A stretch of 64,000 bases of DNA from Bacillus sp. ISL-51. GTDB lineage: Bacteria; Bacillota; Bacilli; Bacillales; Bacillaceae. Both the position numbers and the translations under genes were made by a program. Positions 46,326-55,601 of the stretch are shown piece after piece. Numbering within the stretch: position 1 is the stretch's first letter; the number at the start of each line of letters is the position of its first letter. Where the stretch lies: NCBI RefSeq assembly GCF_018613535.1, contig NZ_JAGGQB010000008.1, positions 1 to 64,000 of the forward strand, in the 5' to 3' direction. The notes below the pieces were generated by a model. That model was not told where the DNA came from, made no database searches, and saw only the letters and a list, made by a program, of their open reading frames with translations.

Positions 46326-47234
46326 TTGCTGCGGAGCATAAGTTTGTTTTTGTCCAAAAATAAAATGCTTACCAAACTTGCGCAGGCTTACGGTATTCGC
46401 TTCGGCGCGGGAAGATTCGTCGCAGGCGAGACGATCGGCGAAGCGGTGAAAACGGTGAAGCGGCTGAATCAATCGGGATTGTCAGCCTCCATTGATTACT
46501 TAGGTGAATATGCCGGTTCAAAGAAGGATGCTGGCCGGACGGCGGAAGAATGTAAAAACGCAATCAGAGCTATTGCCGACAATCAATTAGATTGTGAGCT
46601 GTCTGTGAAATTAACTTCCATCGGATTGGATATTTCAGAAAAACTCGCTGAGAATCATATAAGGGAGATCCTGGCGGAAGCGAAAGAGCGGAACGTTCCC
46701 GTAACGATTGACATGGAGGATTACGCCAGATGCGGACCCACGCTTGAGCTGTATAAACGGTGCAAACCGGATTATCCGATGCTCGGAACCGTGATCCAGG
46801 CGTATTTGTACCGCGCCGCTGAGGATATCGGAAGCCTTCAGCCATATAAGCCGCGGCTAAGGCTTGTAAAAGGCGCTTATAAAGAATCGGCGGCTGTTGC
46901 ATTTCCTGATAAAAAAGGGACCGACCTCCATTATCAGCAATTGATCAAGCTCCAGCTGCTGAGCGGCCATGAAACAGCGGTGGCGACCCATGACGATAAC
47001 ATCATTTCTTATACGAAAAAACTCATATCCGAACACGGCATCCCCCGTGAACAATTTGAATTTCAAATGCTGTACGGAATCAGGACGGAGCGGCAGAAGG
47101 AGCTTGCTGCGGAAGGATACCGGATGCGGGTGTACGTCCCGTACGGAACAGATTGGTACAGCTACTTTATGAGAAGGATTGCTGAGCGTCCGGCCAACGC
47201 AGCGTTTGTGTTGAAAGGAATCTTCAAAAAATAA
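46326..47234 (+). CDS. fadM: Proline dehydrogenase family protein FadM
   Basis: The 302-residue protein has the proline dehydrogenase barrel with VTIDMEDYARC, LRLVKGAYKE, ATHDD and the flavin-site ending MLYGIRTERQKEL and YGTDWYSYFMRRIAERP. It oxidises proline to pyrroline-5-carboxylate with FAD; a role with fatty acid oxidation is suggested only by the B. subtilis name. It starts at TTG 46326 with AAAGGGGGTG upstream. Confidence 0.85.
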   Translation: MLRSISLFLSKNKMLTKLAQAYGIRFGAGRFVAGETIGEAVKTVKRLNQSGLSASIDYLGEYAGSKKDAGRTAEECKNAIRAIADNQLDCELSVKLTSIGLDISEKLAENHIREILAEAKERNVPVTIDMEDYARCGPTLELYKRCKPDYPMLGTVIQAYLYRAAEDIGSLQPYKPRLRLVKGAYKESAAVAFPDKKGTDLHYQQLIKLQLLSGHETAVATHDDNIISYTKKLISEHGIPREQFEFQMLYGIRTERQKELAAEGYRMRVYVPYGTDWYSYFMRRIAERPANAAFVLKGIFKK

Positions 47235-47256
47235 CGGCTGCCCCAAAAAGCAGCCG
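47230..47256. terminator. Hairpin between fadM and yuzL
   Basis: CGGCTGC pairs with GCAGCCG; on the minus strand it is followed by TTATTTTTT, so it ends yuzL best. Confidence 0.65.
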
Positions 47257-47263
47257 CTTCCTG

Positions 47264-47404
47264 TTATTCCATGTTTTCTTTTTTATATTGCTGGTTTTGG
47301 CTCGTACGCTTGCCGCCGCCGTGCTTTTGTGTCGGTCCCGCATTTCCTTTAACGCTGGCCGCGCTCACTGCCGCAGAAGACGGATCTTTTTTTACCCGCA
47401 CCAT
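47264..47404 (-). CDS. yuzL: YuzL-like small protein
   Basis: The 46-residue product starts MVRVKKDPSSAAVSAASVKG and continues NAGPTQKHGGGKRTSQNQQY, a polar, glycine- and lysine-rich sequence like the YuzL family of spore-formers. Its position between fadM and fadN agrees with B. subtilis. GGAGGTG lies upstream of the ATG at 47404. It may be spore-associated, but that is not shown. Confidence 0.78.
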   Translation of the reverse strand: MVRVKKDPSSAAVSAASVKGNAGPTQKHGGGKRTSQNQQYKKENME

Positions 47405-47489
47405 TCCCTTCACCTCCGGCTTTAAGTTTCCCGTCTTCGGTGCGGATCATGCGAAAGCCAAAAAATTTTAAAAAATTCCATATTTGCTA

Positions 47490-47518
47490 TTGAAGTCATC
47501 CCCGAAATCTTTTAAGAT
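47490..47518 (+). promoter_or_regulatory. Sigma-A promoter of fadNAE
   Basis: TTGAAG at 47490-47495 and TAAGAT at 47513-47518 are separated by exactly 17 bases. Confidence 0.75.
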
Positions 47519-47556
47519 GAAAGAAGAAAAGGGTTTCATTTTTTTTGCCGAAAAAA

Positions 47557-47574
47557 TGAATGACTATTCATTCA
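47557..47574. promoter_or_regulatory. FadR operator of fadNAE
   Basis: TGAATGACTATTCATTCA matches the Bacillus FadR consensus TGAATGAnTAnTCATTCA completely. It lies downstream of the -10 and 21 bases upstream of the fadN start, so FadR would block transcription until long-chain acyl-CoA releases it. Confidence 0.92.
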
Positions 47575-47594
47575 AAGTTCAAGGGGGATGACTC

Positions 47595-49964
47595 ATGCAC
47601 AAGTTTATAAAGAAAGCAGCCGTTCTTGGATCAGGAGTAATGGGGTCCGGAATTGCCGCGCACTTGGCTAACATCGGAATTCCCGTCCTGCTGCTTGATA
47701 TTGTGCCAAACGAGCTGACAAAGGACGAGGTGAAAAAAGGGCTGACATTAGAAAGCCCGGAGGTCCGAAGCAGACTGAGCCGAACGGCCATGAAAAAGCT
47801 GCTGAAGCAAAAGCCTGCACCGCTGACTTCTGCTGCCAATCTTGACTATATTACGCCGGGCAACTTAGAAGATAACGCGGCTGATTTAAAGGATGCCGAT
47901 TGGATTATTGAAGTAGTCGTTGAAAATCTCGACGTGAAAAAACAGATTTTCTCACTTGTCGATGAATATCGCAAACCGGGCAGCATCGTTTCGAGCAATA
48001 CGTCCGGTATTTCTGTCACGAAAATGGCAGAAGGAAGATCAGCCGATTTCAAAGCTCATTTCTTAGGAACCCATTTCTTCAATCCCGCCCGCTATCTCAA
48101 GCTTTTGGAAATCATACCGATTCAGGAAACCGATCCAAACGTTCTGAAATTCATGACATCCTTTGCTGAAAACACGCTCGGTAAAGGCGTCGTTACAGCG
48201 AAAGACACGCCTAACTTTATCGCCAACCGCATCGGAACTTACGGCCTGTTAGTTACCGTAAGAGAAATGCTTTCCGGCGGCTATCACATTGGCGAAGTGG
48301 ATACCGTGACAGGGCCGCTGATCGGCAGACCGAAAAGCGCAACCTTCAGAACCCTCGATGTCGTGGGGCTTGATACATTCGCCCATGTCGCAAAAAATGT
48401 GTACGATAAAGCTGACGGCGCTGAAAAAGACATGTTTAAGCTGCCTGAATTTATGAATGAAATGCTGAACAACAACTGGCTGGGCAGCAAATCGGGCCAA
48501 GGCTTTTATAAAAAAGAAGGTAAGACAATATATGAGCTCGATCCGCTTACCATGACATATGGTGAACGCACGAAAATGAAAACACCCGCTTTAGAAGCAG
48601 CCAAACAGGCAAAGGGTGCTAAAGGCAAAATGAAAGCGCTTATATACTCTGATGACCGCGCCGGACACCTGCTTTGGAACATCACCTCGAAAACGCTTTT
48701 GTATTCGGCTCAGCTGCTTGGCGAAATCGCTGATGATATAAAAGCAATTGATGAAGCCATGAAATGGGGCTTCGGATGGGAGCTCGGGCCGTTTGAAATG
48801 TGGGATGCCATCGGCGTCAAAGAATCCGTCAAACGGCTTGAACAAGAAGGCGCAGCGCTTCCCGGCTGGGTGAAAGAAATGCTTGATAAGGGCAATGACA
48901 CTTTCTATATGAAGGAAAACGGAACTCAATTTTATTATGCAAACGGCCAATACAGGGCGATCAAAGAAAATCCGAAACGAATCAGTCTGCAAACAATAAA
49001 AGAAACAAACGGAGTCATCAGCAAAAACGGCGGCGCGAGCCTGATTGATCTCGGCGATGATGTCGCGCTTTTAGAATTCCACACGAAAAGCAACGCGATC
49101 GGGTTAGACATTATCCAAATGATTGACAAAGCGCTTGAGGAGACGGAGCGGAATTATAAAGGGCTCGTCATCGGAAACCAAGGCAGACATTTCTGCGCGG
49201 GCGCGAACCTGGCGATGATCTTAATGGAAGCCCAGGATGATAACTTCATGGAAGTCGATTTTGTCATCCGCCGTTTTCAGCAAACGATGATGAAAATAAA
49301 ATACAGCGCCAAACCGGTCGTGGCGGCACCGTTCGGAATGACGCTCGGCGGCGGAACCGAAGTCTGTCTTCCGGCGGCGCGCATTCAAGCCGCAAGTGAA
49401 TCATACATGGGCCTTGTCGAAACAGGCGTCGGCCTGATTCCGGGCGGCGGCGGAAACAAAGGTTTGTACATGAATTACGTGAATAACGGAGCGGAATTGA
49501 TGGATGCGGCTATTAAAACGTTCGAGACAATTGCTTTAGCCAAGGTATCAGGTTCTGCGCACGAAGCCCGTGATATGCAGATTCTGTCTCCGGCTGACCA
49601 GGTCAGCATGAACCAAGATCATCTGTTACATGACGCGAAGCAGCTTGCGGCGTCCTTATATGACAGCGGCTATCGTCCGCCTGCACGGAAAAAAGTGAAA
49701 GTCACCGGGGAAACAGGTTGTGCGGCCCTGCTGCTTGGAGCTGATCAGATGAGGCGTTCAGGGTATTTATCAGATCACGATATGAAGATTGCGAAAAAGC
49801 TTGCCCATGTCATTGCCGGCGGAAGAGTTCCGTTCGGTACAGAGGTTTCTGAAGAATACTTACTCGAAATTGAAAGAGAAGCCTTTTTAAGTCTCGCAGG
49901 CGAGGCGAAATCTCAAGCCAGAATGCAGCATATGCTGGTCAAAGGCAAACCTTTACGGAACTAG
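47595..49964 (+). CDS. fadN: 3-hydroxyacyl-CoA dehydrogenase/enoyl-CoA hydratase FadN
   Basis: The 789-residue enzyme starts with an NAD-binding fold (GSGVMGSGIAAHLANIG, residues 12-28) and the 3-hydroxyacyl-CoA dehydrogenase domains (HFFNPARYLKLLEI, KDTPNFIANRIG), followed by a crotonase domain from about residue 490 (GNQGRHFCAGANLAM, GLIPGGGGNKG). It performs the second and third steps of fatty acid beta-oxidation. GGGGGATG precedes the ATG. It heads the fadNAE operon under FadR. Confidence 0.93.
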   Translation: MHKFIKKAAVLGSGVMGSGIAAHLANIGIPVLLLDIVPNELTKDEVKKGLTLESPEVRSRLSRTAMKKLLKQKPAPLTSAANLDYITPGNLEDNAADLKDADWIIEVVVENLDVKKQIFSLVDEYRKPGSIVSSNTSGISVTKMAEGRSADFKAHFLGTHFFNPARYLKLLEIIPIQETDPNVLKFMTSFAENTLGKGVVTAKDTPNFIANRIGTYGLLVTVREMLSGGYHIGEVDTVTGPLIGRPKSATFRTLDVVGLDTFAHVAKNVYDKADGAEKDMFKLPEFMNEMLNNNWLGSKSGQGFYKKEGKTIYELDPLTMTYGERTKMKTPALEAAKQAKGAKGKMKALIYSDDRAGHLLWNITSKTLLYSAQLLGEIADDIKAIDEAMKWGFGWELGPFEMWDAIGVKESVKRLEQEGAALPGWVKEMLDKGNDTFYMKENGTQFYYANGQYRAIKENPKRISLQTIKETNGVISKNGGASLIDLGDDVALLEFHTKSNAIGLDIIQMIDKALEETERNYKGLVIGNQGRHFCAGANLAMILMEAQDDNFMEVDFVIRRFQQTMMKIKYSAKPVVAAPFGMTLGGGTEVCLPAARIQAASESYMGLVETGVGLIPGGGGNKGLYMNYVNNGAELMDAAIKTFETIALAKVSGSAHEARDMQILSPADQVSMNQDHLLHDAKQLAASLYDSGYRPPARKKVKVTGETGCAALLLGADQMRRSGYLSDHDMKIAKKLAHVIAGGRVPFGTEVSEEYLLEIEREAFLSLAGEAKSQARMQHMLVKGKPLRN

Positions 49965-49974
49965 GAGGGTGTTT

Positions 49975-51150
49975 ATGAGAGAAGCAGTCATTGTGGCCGG
50001 TGCGAGAACCCCGGTCGGTAAAGCGAAAAAAGGGTCGCTGGCAAACGTTCGTCCTGATGATTTAGGAGCGCTTTGTGTCAAAGAAACATTGAAACGGGCA
50101 GGCGGCTATGAAGGAAATATCGATGACTTAATTATCGGATGTGCAACACCTGAAGCCGAGCAGGGCTTAAATATGGCGCGGAATATCGGCGCGCTGGCGG
50201 GGCTTCCCCATACGGTGCCGGCCATTACGGTAAACCGCTACTGCTCTTCCGGACTTCAATCCATCGCGTACGGAGCGGAAAAAATCATGATCGGCGCAGG
50301 TGACACTGTCATCGCGGGCGGAGCGGAATCTATGTCGCAAGTTCCGATGATGGGGCATGTGACGCGCCCGAATATCGCTTTGGCTGAACATGCACCTGAA
50401 TATTATATGAGCATGGGCCATACAGCGGAGCAGGTTGCCGAAACATACGGCGTTTCCCGCGAGGATCAGGACGCATTTGCCGTCCGCAGCCACCAAAATG
50501 CGGCGAAAGCGCTGGAAGAAGGGAAATTCAAAGATGAAATTGTGCCCGTCGATGTGTCGCTGACAGAAATCGGCGCTGATCATAAACCGAGGGAAAAGCA
50601 CTTCGTTTTCTCTCAAGATGAAGGGGTGCGTCCGGGGACGTCAGCTGATATTTTAGCGAAGCTCCGTCCGGCTTTTTCAAAAACCGGAACCGTGACAGCC
50701 GGAAACTCATCACAAACGAGTGACGGAGCGGCGGCTGTCATGCTCATGGATCGTGAGAAAGCCTCATCGCTCGGATTGGCGCCGCTTGTGAAATTCCGTT
50801 CCTTTGCCGTTGGCGGCGTTCCGCCTGAGGTAATGGGAATTGGGCCGATTGAAGCCATCCCGCGTGCGCTCAAACTTGCCGGGCTGGAATTACAGGATAT
50901 CGGGCTCTTTGAATTGAATGAAGCCTTTGCTTCACAAGCCATTCAAGTGATCAGGTCACTCGGAATTGACGAAGAAAAAGTCAACGTCAACGGCGGAGCG
51001 ATCGCGCTCGGTCATCCGCTCGGCTGCACGGGAACGAAGCTGACCCTTTCACTCATACATGAAATGAAACGGAGAAACGAGCAATTCGGCGTGGTCACGA
51101 TGTGTATCGGAGGCGGCATGGGAGCTGCCGGCGTATTTGAGCTACTTTAA
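49975..51150 (+). CDS. fadA: Acetyl-CoA acyltransferase (3-ketoacyl-CoA thiolase) FadA
   Basis: The 391-residue thiolase has the nucleophile in VNRYCSSGLQS, the histidine in GGAIALGHPLGCTG and the second cysteine in TMCIGGGMGAAG. It cleaves 3-ketoacyl-CoA to acetyl-CoA. I choose ATG at 49975, with AGGAGGG 5 bases upstream; GTG at 49969 overlaps that site. It lies 10 bases after fadN. Confidence 0.94.
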   Translation: MREAVIVAGARTPVGKAKKGSLANVRPDDLGALCVKETLKRAGGYEGNIDDLIIGCATPEAEQGLNMARNIGALAGLPHTVPAITVNRYCSSGLQSIAYGAEKIMIGAGDTVIAGGAESMSQVPMMGHVTRPNIALAEHAPEYYMSMGHTAEQVAETYGVSREDQDAFAVRSHQNAAKALEEGKFKDEIVPVDVSLTEIGADHKPREKHFVFSQDEGVRPGTSADILAKLRPAFSKTGTVTAGNSSQTSDGAAAVMLMDREKASSLGLAPLVKFRSFAVGGVPPEVMGIGPIEAIPRALKLAGLELQDIGLFELNEAFASQAIQVIRSLGIDEEKVNVNGGAIALGHPLGCTGTKLTLSLIHEMKRRNEQFGVVTMCIGGGMGAAGVFELL

Positions 51151-51165
51151 AAGGGGGAAACAAAC

Positions 51166-52950
51166 ATGAAACAGGAAACGGTCAAAGTCAAAAAAGGCGG
51201 CAGCTTTCTTATTGAAGATACGGCATATGATCAGGTGTTCACACCGGAGGATTTTACAGACGAACATAAAATGATCGGAAAAACGACAGAAGACTATGTC
51301 GTAAACGATGTTCTTCCGCACATTGATGAAATCGAAAACCACCAGTTTGAGCACTCTGTCAGACTCTTGAAAAAAGCCGGCGATCTAGGCCTTCTCGGCG
51401 CAGATGTACCTGAAGAATACGGCGGCATCGGCCTTGATAAAATCAGTTCTGCCTTCATTACAGAAAAATTTTCCCGTGCGGGCAGCTTCTCGCTTTCTTA
51501 CGGCGCCCATGTCGGCATCGGTTCATTGCCGATCGTGTTTTTCGGAACAGAAGAGCAGAAAAAAACATATTTGCCGGATTTAGCTTCAGGCCAAAGAATC
51601 GCGGCATACGCTTTGACTGAGCCGGGATCCGGATCAGATGCGCTCGGCGCAAAAACAACCGCCGTATTAAATGAAGCGGGCACGCATTACATTTTAAACG
51701 GAGAAAAACAATGGATTACAAACTCAGCGTTTGCCGATGTATTTGTCGTCTATGCAAAGGTGGACGGGGACAAATTTTCCGCGTTTATTGTAGAAAAAAA
51801 TTATCCGGGTGTGTCAACCGGCCCGGAAGAGAAAAAGATGGGAATTAAAGGCTCATCCACAAGAACGCTTATTTTAGATCAAGCAGAAGTGCCGAAAGAA
51901 AACCTGCTTGGCGAAATCGGAAAGGGCCATGTGATTGCGTTTAATATCCTGAATATTGGGCGTTACAAGCTCGCAGTCGGTACGATTGGCGCTTCAAAAC
52001 GGGTCATTGAGCTGTCCGCGGCTTATGCAAACCAGCGCCGCCAATTTAAAACGCCGATCTCAAGCTTCACCCTTACCCAGGAAAAACTTGCGACAATGTC
52101 AGCAAAGCTATACGCGATGGAAAGCTCTGTATACAGAACGGTCGGCCTTTTTGAAGATAATATGAGCAGGCTGACCGAAGAAGCGCAAAAAGACGGCCGT
52201 GAAGTCGCAAAATCAATTGCCGAGTATGCGATCGAATGCTCACTGAACAAAATGTGCGGATCAGAAACGCTTGATTACATTGCCGACGAAGGCGTCCAAA
52301 TCCACGGCGGTTACGGTTTCATGCAGGAATATGAAGTGGAGCGCGCCTACCGCGATTCGAGAATCAACAGAATCTTTGAAGGAACAAATGAAATCAACCG
52401 TTTGATCGTGACGAGCACTTTCCTGAAAAAAGCCGTAAAAGGGGATCTTCCGCTCTTTGATAAAGCGAAGGCGCTTCAAGAGGAATTAATGATGCTGATG
52501 CCTGAAGAACCGGGTTCAGAGCCTCTAGAGCAGGAAAAATACATCGTCAGACAGGCGAAGAAAATCGCCCTTTTAACAGCAGGCCTTGCGGCGCAGAAAT
52601 ACGGAAAGGAAATTGAACGCGAGCAGGAAATCATGGTGAACATCGCTGACATCGTCAGCGCGCTGTACGCGTTGGAATCTGCCGTCCTCAGAACGGAAAA
52701 AGCGATTGCGGCAGACGGCGCTGAAAAAGCCGCGCAAAAGCTATTATATACGGAAATCTTTGCGCAGGAAGCCCTTCAGGACATTGAAGCGCACGCAAAA
52801 GAGTCGTTAATCGCCATGGAAGAAGGGGACTCTCTCCGAATGATGCTTTCCGTGCTGCGCAAACTGACGCGCCTGACACCGAAAAATCTCATTCAGAAAA
52901 AACGTGACGCGGCTGCCGTGATTTTCAGAGAAGAAAAATATACAGTATAA
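51166..52950 (+). CDS. fadE: Acyl-CoA dehydrogenase FadE
   Basis: The 594-residue flavoprotein has ALTEPGSGSDALGAKT (FAD/substrate site), NGEKQWITNS, and the C-terminal QIHGGYGFMQEYEVERAYRD and RINRIFEGTNEINR motifs. It introduces the first double bond in beta-oxidation. The carboxyl extension beyond 400 residues is typical of the long FadE-type. AAAAGGGGG precedes the ATG 12 bases away, and it lies 15 bases after fadA; a terminator ends the operon. Confidence 0.94.
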   Translation: MKQETVKVKKGGSFLIEDTAYDQVFTPEDFTDEHKMIGKTTEDYVVNDVLPHIDEIENHQFEHSVRLLKKAGDLGLLGADVPEEYGGIGLDKISSAFITEKFSRAGSFSLSYGAHVGIGSLPIVFFGTEEQKKTYLPDLASGQRIAAYALTEPGSGSDALGAKTTAVLNEAGTHYILNGEKQWITNSAFADVFVVYAKVDGDKFSAFIVEKNYPGVSTGPEEKKMGIKGSSTRTLILDQAEVPKENLLGEIGKGHVIAFNILNIGRYKLAVGTIGASKRVIELSAAYANQRRQFKTPISSFTLTQEKLATMSAKLYAMESSVYRTVGLFEDNMSRLTEEAQKDGREVAKSIAEYAIECSLNKMCGSETLDYIADEGVQIHGGYGFMQEYEVERAYRDSRINRIFEGTNEINRLIVTSTFLKKAVKGDLPLFDKAKALQEELMMLMPEEPGSEPLEQEKYIVRQAKKIALLTAGLAAQKYGKEIEREQEIMVNIADIVSALYALESAVLRTEKAIAADGAEKAAQKLLYTEIFAQEALQDIEAHAKESLIAMEEGDSLRMMLSVLRKLTRLTPKNLIQKKRDAAAVIFREEKYTV

Positions 52951-52962
52951 TGCAGCTCCTGT

Positions 52963-52989
52963 AAGCGCTCCGAATTCGGAGCGCTTTTT
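52963..52989 (+). terminator. Terminator of fadNAE
   Basis: AAGCGCTCCG pairs with CGGAGCGCTT around AATT, followed by TTTTT. Confidence 0.9.
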
Positions 52990-53063
52990 CATGAAGCAAC
53001 GTTTTAGGTTTTTACCAGTGATTGTGTTAAAATAACGACGATCATTTACAAGGGGTGAAGAAG

Positions 53064-53420
53064 ATGTCGATAAATTTTTACTGGTACCCTAAATGCGGAA
53101 CGTGCCGTAATGCGAAAAAATGGCTGGAAGACCACGGCAAGGAAATCAACGAAATACATATTACGGAACAAACGCCGGCGAAAGAAGAAATCAAAGACCT
53201 TTATGAAAAAAGCGGCCTTGAGCTGAAAAAGTTTTTCAACACGAGCGGAATGAAATACCGTGAGCTGAACTTAAAGGAAAAGCTGTACCACATGTCAGAG
53301 GATGAACAGCTTGAACTTCTGGCTTCCGACGGAATGCTGCTTAAGCGTCCGATTACGTCAGACGGCACAAAAGTCACAGTCGGCTTTAAAGAAGACCAAT
53401 TCGAAAAATATTGGATTTAA
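53064..53420 (+). CDS. yusI: ArsC/Spx-family protein YusI
   Basis: The 118-residue thioredoxin-fold protein has C11-x-x-C14 in YPKCGTCRNAKKW and the later KRPITSDG motif of the ArsC/Spx family. It may be a redox-active reductase or Spx-like; which is not clear. I choose ATG at 53064, with AGGGGTGAAG upstream. Confidence 0.85.
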   Translation: MSINFYWYPKCGTCRNAKKWLEDHGKEINEIHITEQTPAKEEIKDLYEKSGLELKKFFNTSGMKYRELNLKEKLYHMSEDEQLELLASDGMLLKRPITSDGTKVTVGFKEDQFEKYWI

Positions 53421-53481
53421 TGTCAGTATCGAAGAATTATGGTATCTTCTTATTATAAGCTTAAAAAATGGAGGGATTTAG

Positions 53482-53865
53482 ATGAGCACACCGAAAGATT
53501 TACGTTATTCAGAAGAACACGAATGGGTAAAAGTTGAAGGCGAAAAAGTCCGCATCGGAATTACGCATTTCGCGCAATCTGAACTTGGCGATATCGTATT
53601 TGTCGAGCTTCCTGAAGTCGGCGCTGAAATTAAAGCGGACGAGCCGTTCGGCAGCGTTGAATCCGTAAAAACGGTATCTGAGCTGTATGCACCGATCAAC
53701 GGAACGGTGACGGAAGTGAACGAAGGCCTTGATGACAGCCCGGAATTCGTGAACGAATCTCCATACGAAAAAGCGTGGATGATCGTCGTTGAACCGGCTG
53801 ATGCAAAAGAAATCGAAAACCTCATGACTGCCGAACAATACGAAGAAATGACGCAGGAAGACTAA
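53482..53865 (+). CDS. gcvH: Glycine cleavage system H protein GcvH
   Basis: The 127-residue lipoyl carrier has K63 in [10 protein letters not shown] as the lipoylation site and EHEWVKVEG near the start. Besides glycine cleavage, in B. subtilis it is the obligate first acceptor from which lipoate is passed to other enzymes; its separation from the other gcv genes agrees. GGAGGG lies upstream of the ATG. Confidence 0.94.
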   Translation: MSTPKDLRYSEEHEWVKVEGEKVRIGITHFAQSELGDIVFVELPEVGAEIKADEPFGSVESVKTVSELYAPINGTVTEVNEGLDDSPEFVNESPYEKAWMIVVEPADAKEIENLMTAEQYEEMTQED

Positions 53866-53884
53866 TCGGATAGCAAAAGAACCA

Positions 53885-53922
53885 TTTGGACACTCTATCT
53901 GTAACGGGAGGTGTCCAAAATG
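53885..53922 (+). promoter_or_regulatory. Hairpin covering the yusG ribosome binding site
   Basis: TTTGGACAC at 53885-53893 pairs perfectly with GTGTCCAAA at 53911-53919. The loop holds GGGAG of the Shine-Dalgarno sequence, the 3' arm starts in its GGTG, and the ATG at 53920 follows directly. The structure would limit ribosome access. Confidence 0.6.
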
Positions 53923-54156
53923 GCTTTTGATAAACAAAAGGTTGATGTAACAGAGCACGTAACGGGCCGCTTACAAAACGGCCAGTTTTCTTTGTTTCAT
54001 GAAAATGAAGCCATCGGCCAAATGACAGGCATGAACCAATATGAGCTCAAACCGGGCTTTTCATTTGAAAATCAAAAATTTTATAAAACAGCCGATGTTG
54101 TATCCGAGAAGGATCCGAAATACGTAGATTGCGACTATGAAAGCGGCTGGTGTTAA
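53920..54156 (+). CDS. yusG: YusG, DUF2553 family protein
   Basis: The 78-residue protein starts MAFDKQKVDVTEHVTGRLQN and ends DCDYESGWC. The function is unknown. The ATG at 53920 follows GGGAGGTG by 8 bases; the GTG at 53911 lies within that site. It follows gcvH by 54 bases that hold the hairpin described at 53885. Confidence 0.82.
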   Translation: MAFDKQKVDVTEHVTGRLQNGQFSLFHENEAIGQMTGMNQYELKPGFSFENQKFYKTADVVSEKDPKYVDCDYESGWC

Positions 54157-54224
54157 CAGTTGGCGGTGAATTTCACTGCCTTCTTTTTCAATCCGAGGCT
54201 AAAAAAACCGGCAGGTGATGCGCA

Positions 54225-54584
54225 ATGAATATCGGCGATGAAGAGAAAGTCTTAATCGTAGAAGGAAAATCAGATAAAGTCAAAGTCAGGGAAGTGCTCA
54301 GTGAACCCCTGGACATTGTCTGTACAAACGGAACGATCGGCCAAACGGAATTGGAGGATTTAGCGGACCGTTTGTTTGACAAAGATGTTTATATCTTAGT
54401 TGACGCAGACGATTCGGGAGAAAAATTAAGAAAGCAGCTGAAACGGGAGCTTCCCGAAGCCCGCCATATCTACATTGACAGAACGTACAAGGAGGTTGAA
54501 GCGTCTCCAAACCGCCATCTTGCAGCGGTGCTCCTCCGCGCCGGCCTGAATGTGGACCCCGTATTTTTGAAAAGAAAGACCTGA
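54225..54584 (+). CDS. yusF: Toprim-domain protein YusF
   Basis: The 119-residue protein is essentially one Toprim domain: VLIVEGKSDKVKV with the conserved glutamate, then YILVDADDSGEKLRKQL with the DxD pair. Such small primase-like proteins may act in RNA maturation or DNA repair; no function is assigned. GCAGGTGATG precedes the ATG at 54225. It is followed 12 bases later by yusE. Confidence 0.85.
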   Translation: MNIGDEEKVLIVEGKSDKVKVREVLSEPLDIVCTNGTIGQTELEDLADRLFDKDVYILVDADDSGEKLRKQLKRELPEARHIYIDRTYKEVEASPNRHLAAVLLRAGLNVDPVFLKRKT

Positions 54585-54596
54585 GGTGGTAATCAA

Positions 54597-54917
54597 ATGA
54601 AAGAACTCCAAGAAAATGAACTTGAATCAATTAAAGATGATGTGTATCTCCTGTACTTATACACCCCATTTTGCGGCACGTGCCAGCTGGCTTCCAAAAT
54701 GCTTTCTGTCGCGGAGGAAATGCTGCCCGGCGTCGCCTTCTATAAAAACAACGTGAATTATTCCCCCGTCTTCGCCAAAGCCTATCAGATTGAGAGTGTC
54801 CCGTGCTTTTTGCTGTTAAAAGACGGAAAGCTTGTTGAGAAAGGATATGCATTCCGCTCCGTTTCCTATTTATACGAGCTGATTAAACAAAAAACATCTC
54901 AAACGTCTCCTATGTGA
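54597..54917 (+). CDS. yusE: Thioredoxin-like protein YusE
   Basis: The 106-residue thioredoxin-fold protein has C26-x-x-C29 in TPFCGTCQLA and the cis-proline in IESVPCFLLL. It lacks a signal and so is a cytoplasmic thiol-disulfide protein. GAGGTGGT precedes the ATG. Confidence 0.85.
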   Translation: MKELQENELESIKDDVYLLYLYTPFCGTCQLASKMLSVAEEMLPGVAFYKNNVNYSPVFAKAYQIESVPCFLLLKDGKLVEKGYAFRSVSYLYELIKQKTSQTSPM

Positions 54918-55012
54918 CATTTTTTATAGGAAAATGTCGTCCGTTTTATAAAGGGTTCTCCCCGTTAAAAGAGAACTTTGTATGTATGGCCAATAAACGG
55001 GAGGTTATACGA

Positions 55013-55363
55013 GTGGAGAAAATAGAAGTTTTAGAGAATGACGGACAGCATCTGTTTTTGAAACCCCTATTACATACCTCAACGCTGCTGATTACGTTCC
55101 AAGGTGAAACAGAAGCTTTAACGGTCTCAATTAACGGGCAGGGAGAAATGAGAAAAACCGCTGCTTCAGCAGAAGAGTCTCACTTGACCTTTTACGGAAA
55201 CCAAACAGAAATCATTCATTTGCTGCACGGCGACATTTCCCTGCAAAAGCTCATTCAAAGCGGAAGGTTGAAAGTAAAAGGATCATTCAGAGCCCTGTTG
55301 AAACTGGAAGCCATTCTGTGGCTGACAAACGGATTTTTTCAAACAATCAGCAAAAGGCCTTAA
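55013..55363 (+). CDS. yusD: SCP2-like lipid-binding protein YusD
   Basis: The 116-residue protein resembles the SCP2 sterol-carrier fold (LLITFQGETEALTVSINGQG, LSLQKLIQSGRLKVKGSFRA in outline). The ligand is unknown. I choose GTG at 55013, with GGGAGG 8 bases upstream; the frame opening at 54914 overlaps the yusE end and has no site. Confidence 0.75.
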   Translation: MEKIEVLENDGQHLFLKPLLHTSTLLITFQGETEALTVSINGQGEMRKTAASAEESHLTFYGNQTEIIHLLHGDISLQKLIQSGRLKVKGSFRALLKLEAILWLTNGFFQTISKRP

Positions 55364-55411
55364 AACCTGCCAATCTACTATGTGAAAATAACTACCATTA
55401 TATTTATTTTA

Positions 55412-55441
55412 TTGACTTTTTATCATTCGCCATGCTATCCT
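55412..55441 (+). promoter_or_regulatory. Sigma-A promoter of the metNPQ leader
   Basis: TTGACT at 55412-55417 and TATCCT at 55436-55441 are separated by 18 bases, just upstream of the S-box. Confidence 0.65.
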
Positions 55442-55477
55442 ACATTAAGAATTTCCGGACGAAAAGACGATATGTTT

Positions 55478-55590
55478 TCTCTTATCAAGAGAGGTGGAGG
55501 GAAGTGCCCTATGAAGCCCGGCAACCATCAACTATGTTGAAATGGTGCCAATTCACTCGAAGCAATCTGCTTTGGAAGATGAGAGAAAGG
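55478..55590 (+). ncRNA. SAM riboswitch (S box) of metNPQ
   Basis: The leader has the S-box core in order: CTCTTATCAAGAGAGGTGGAGGGA (positions 55480-55502, in outline), GCCCTATGAAGCCCGGCAACC near 55506, GGTGCCAATTC near 55544, and the closing AGATGAGAG near 55577. High S-adenosylmethionine should end transcription at the hairpin 55602-55640. This explains the 327-base gap between yusD and metN. Confidence 0.95.
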
Positions 55591-55601
55591 CCTTTTTCAA
55601 T

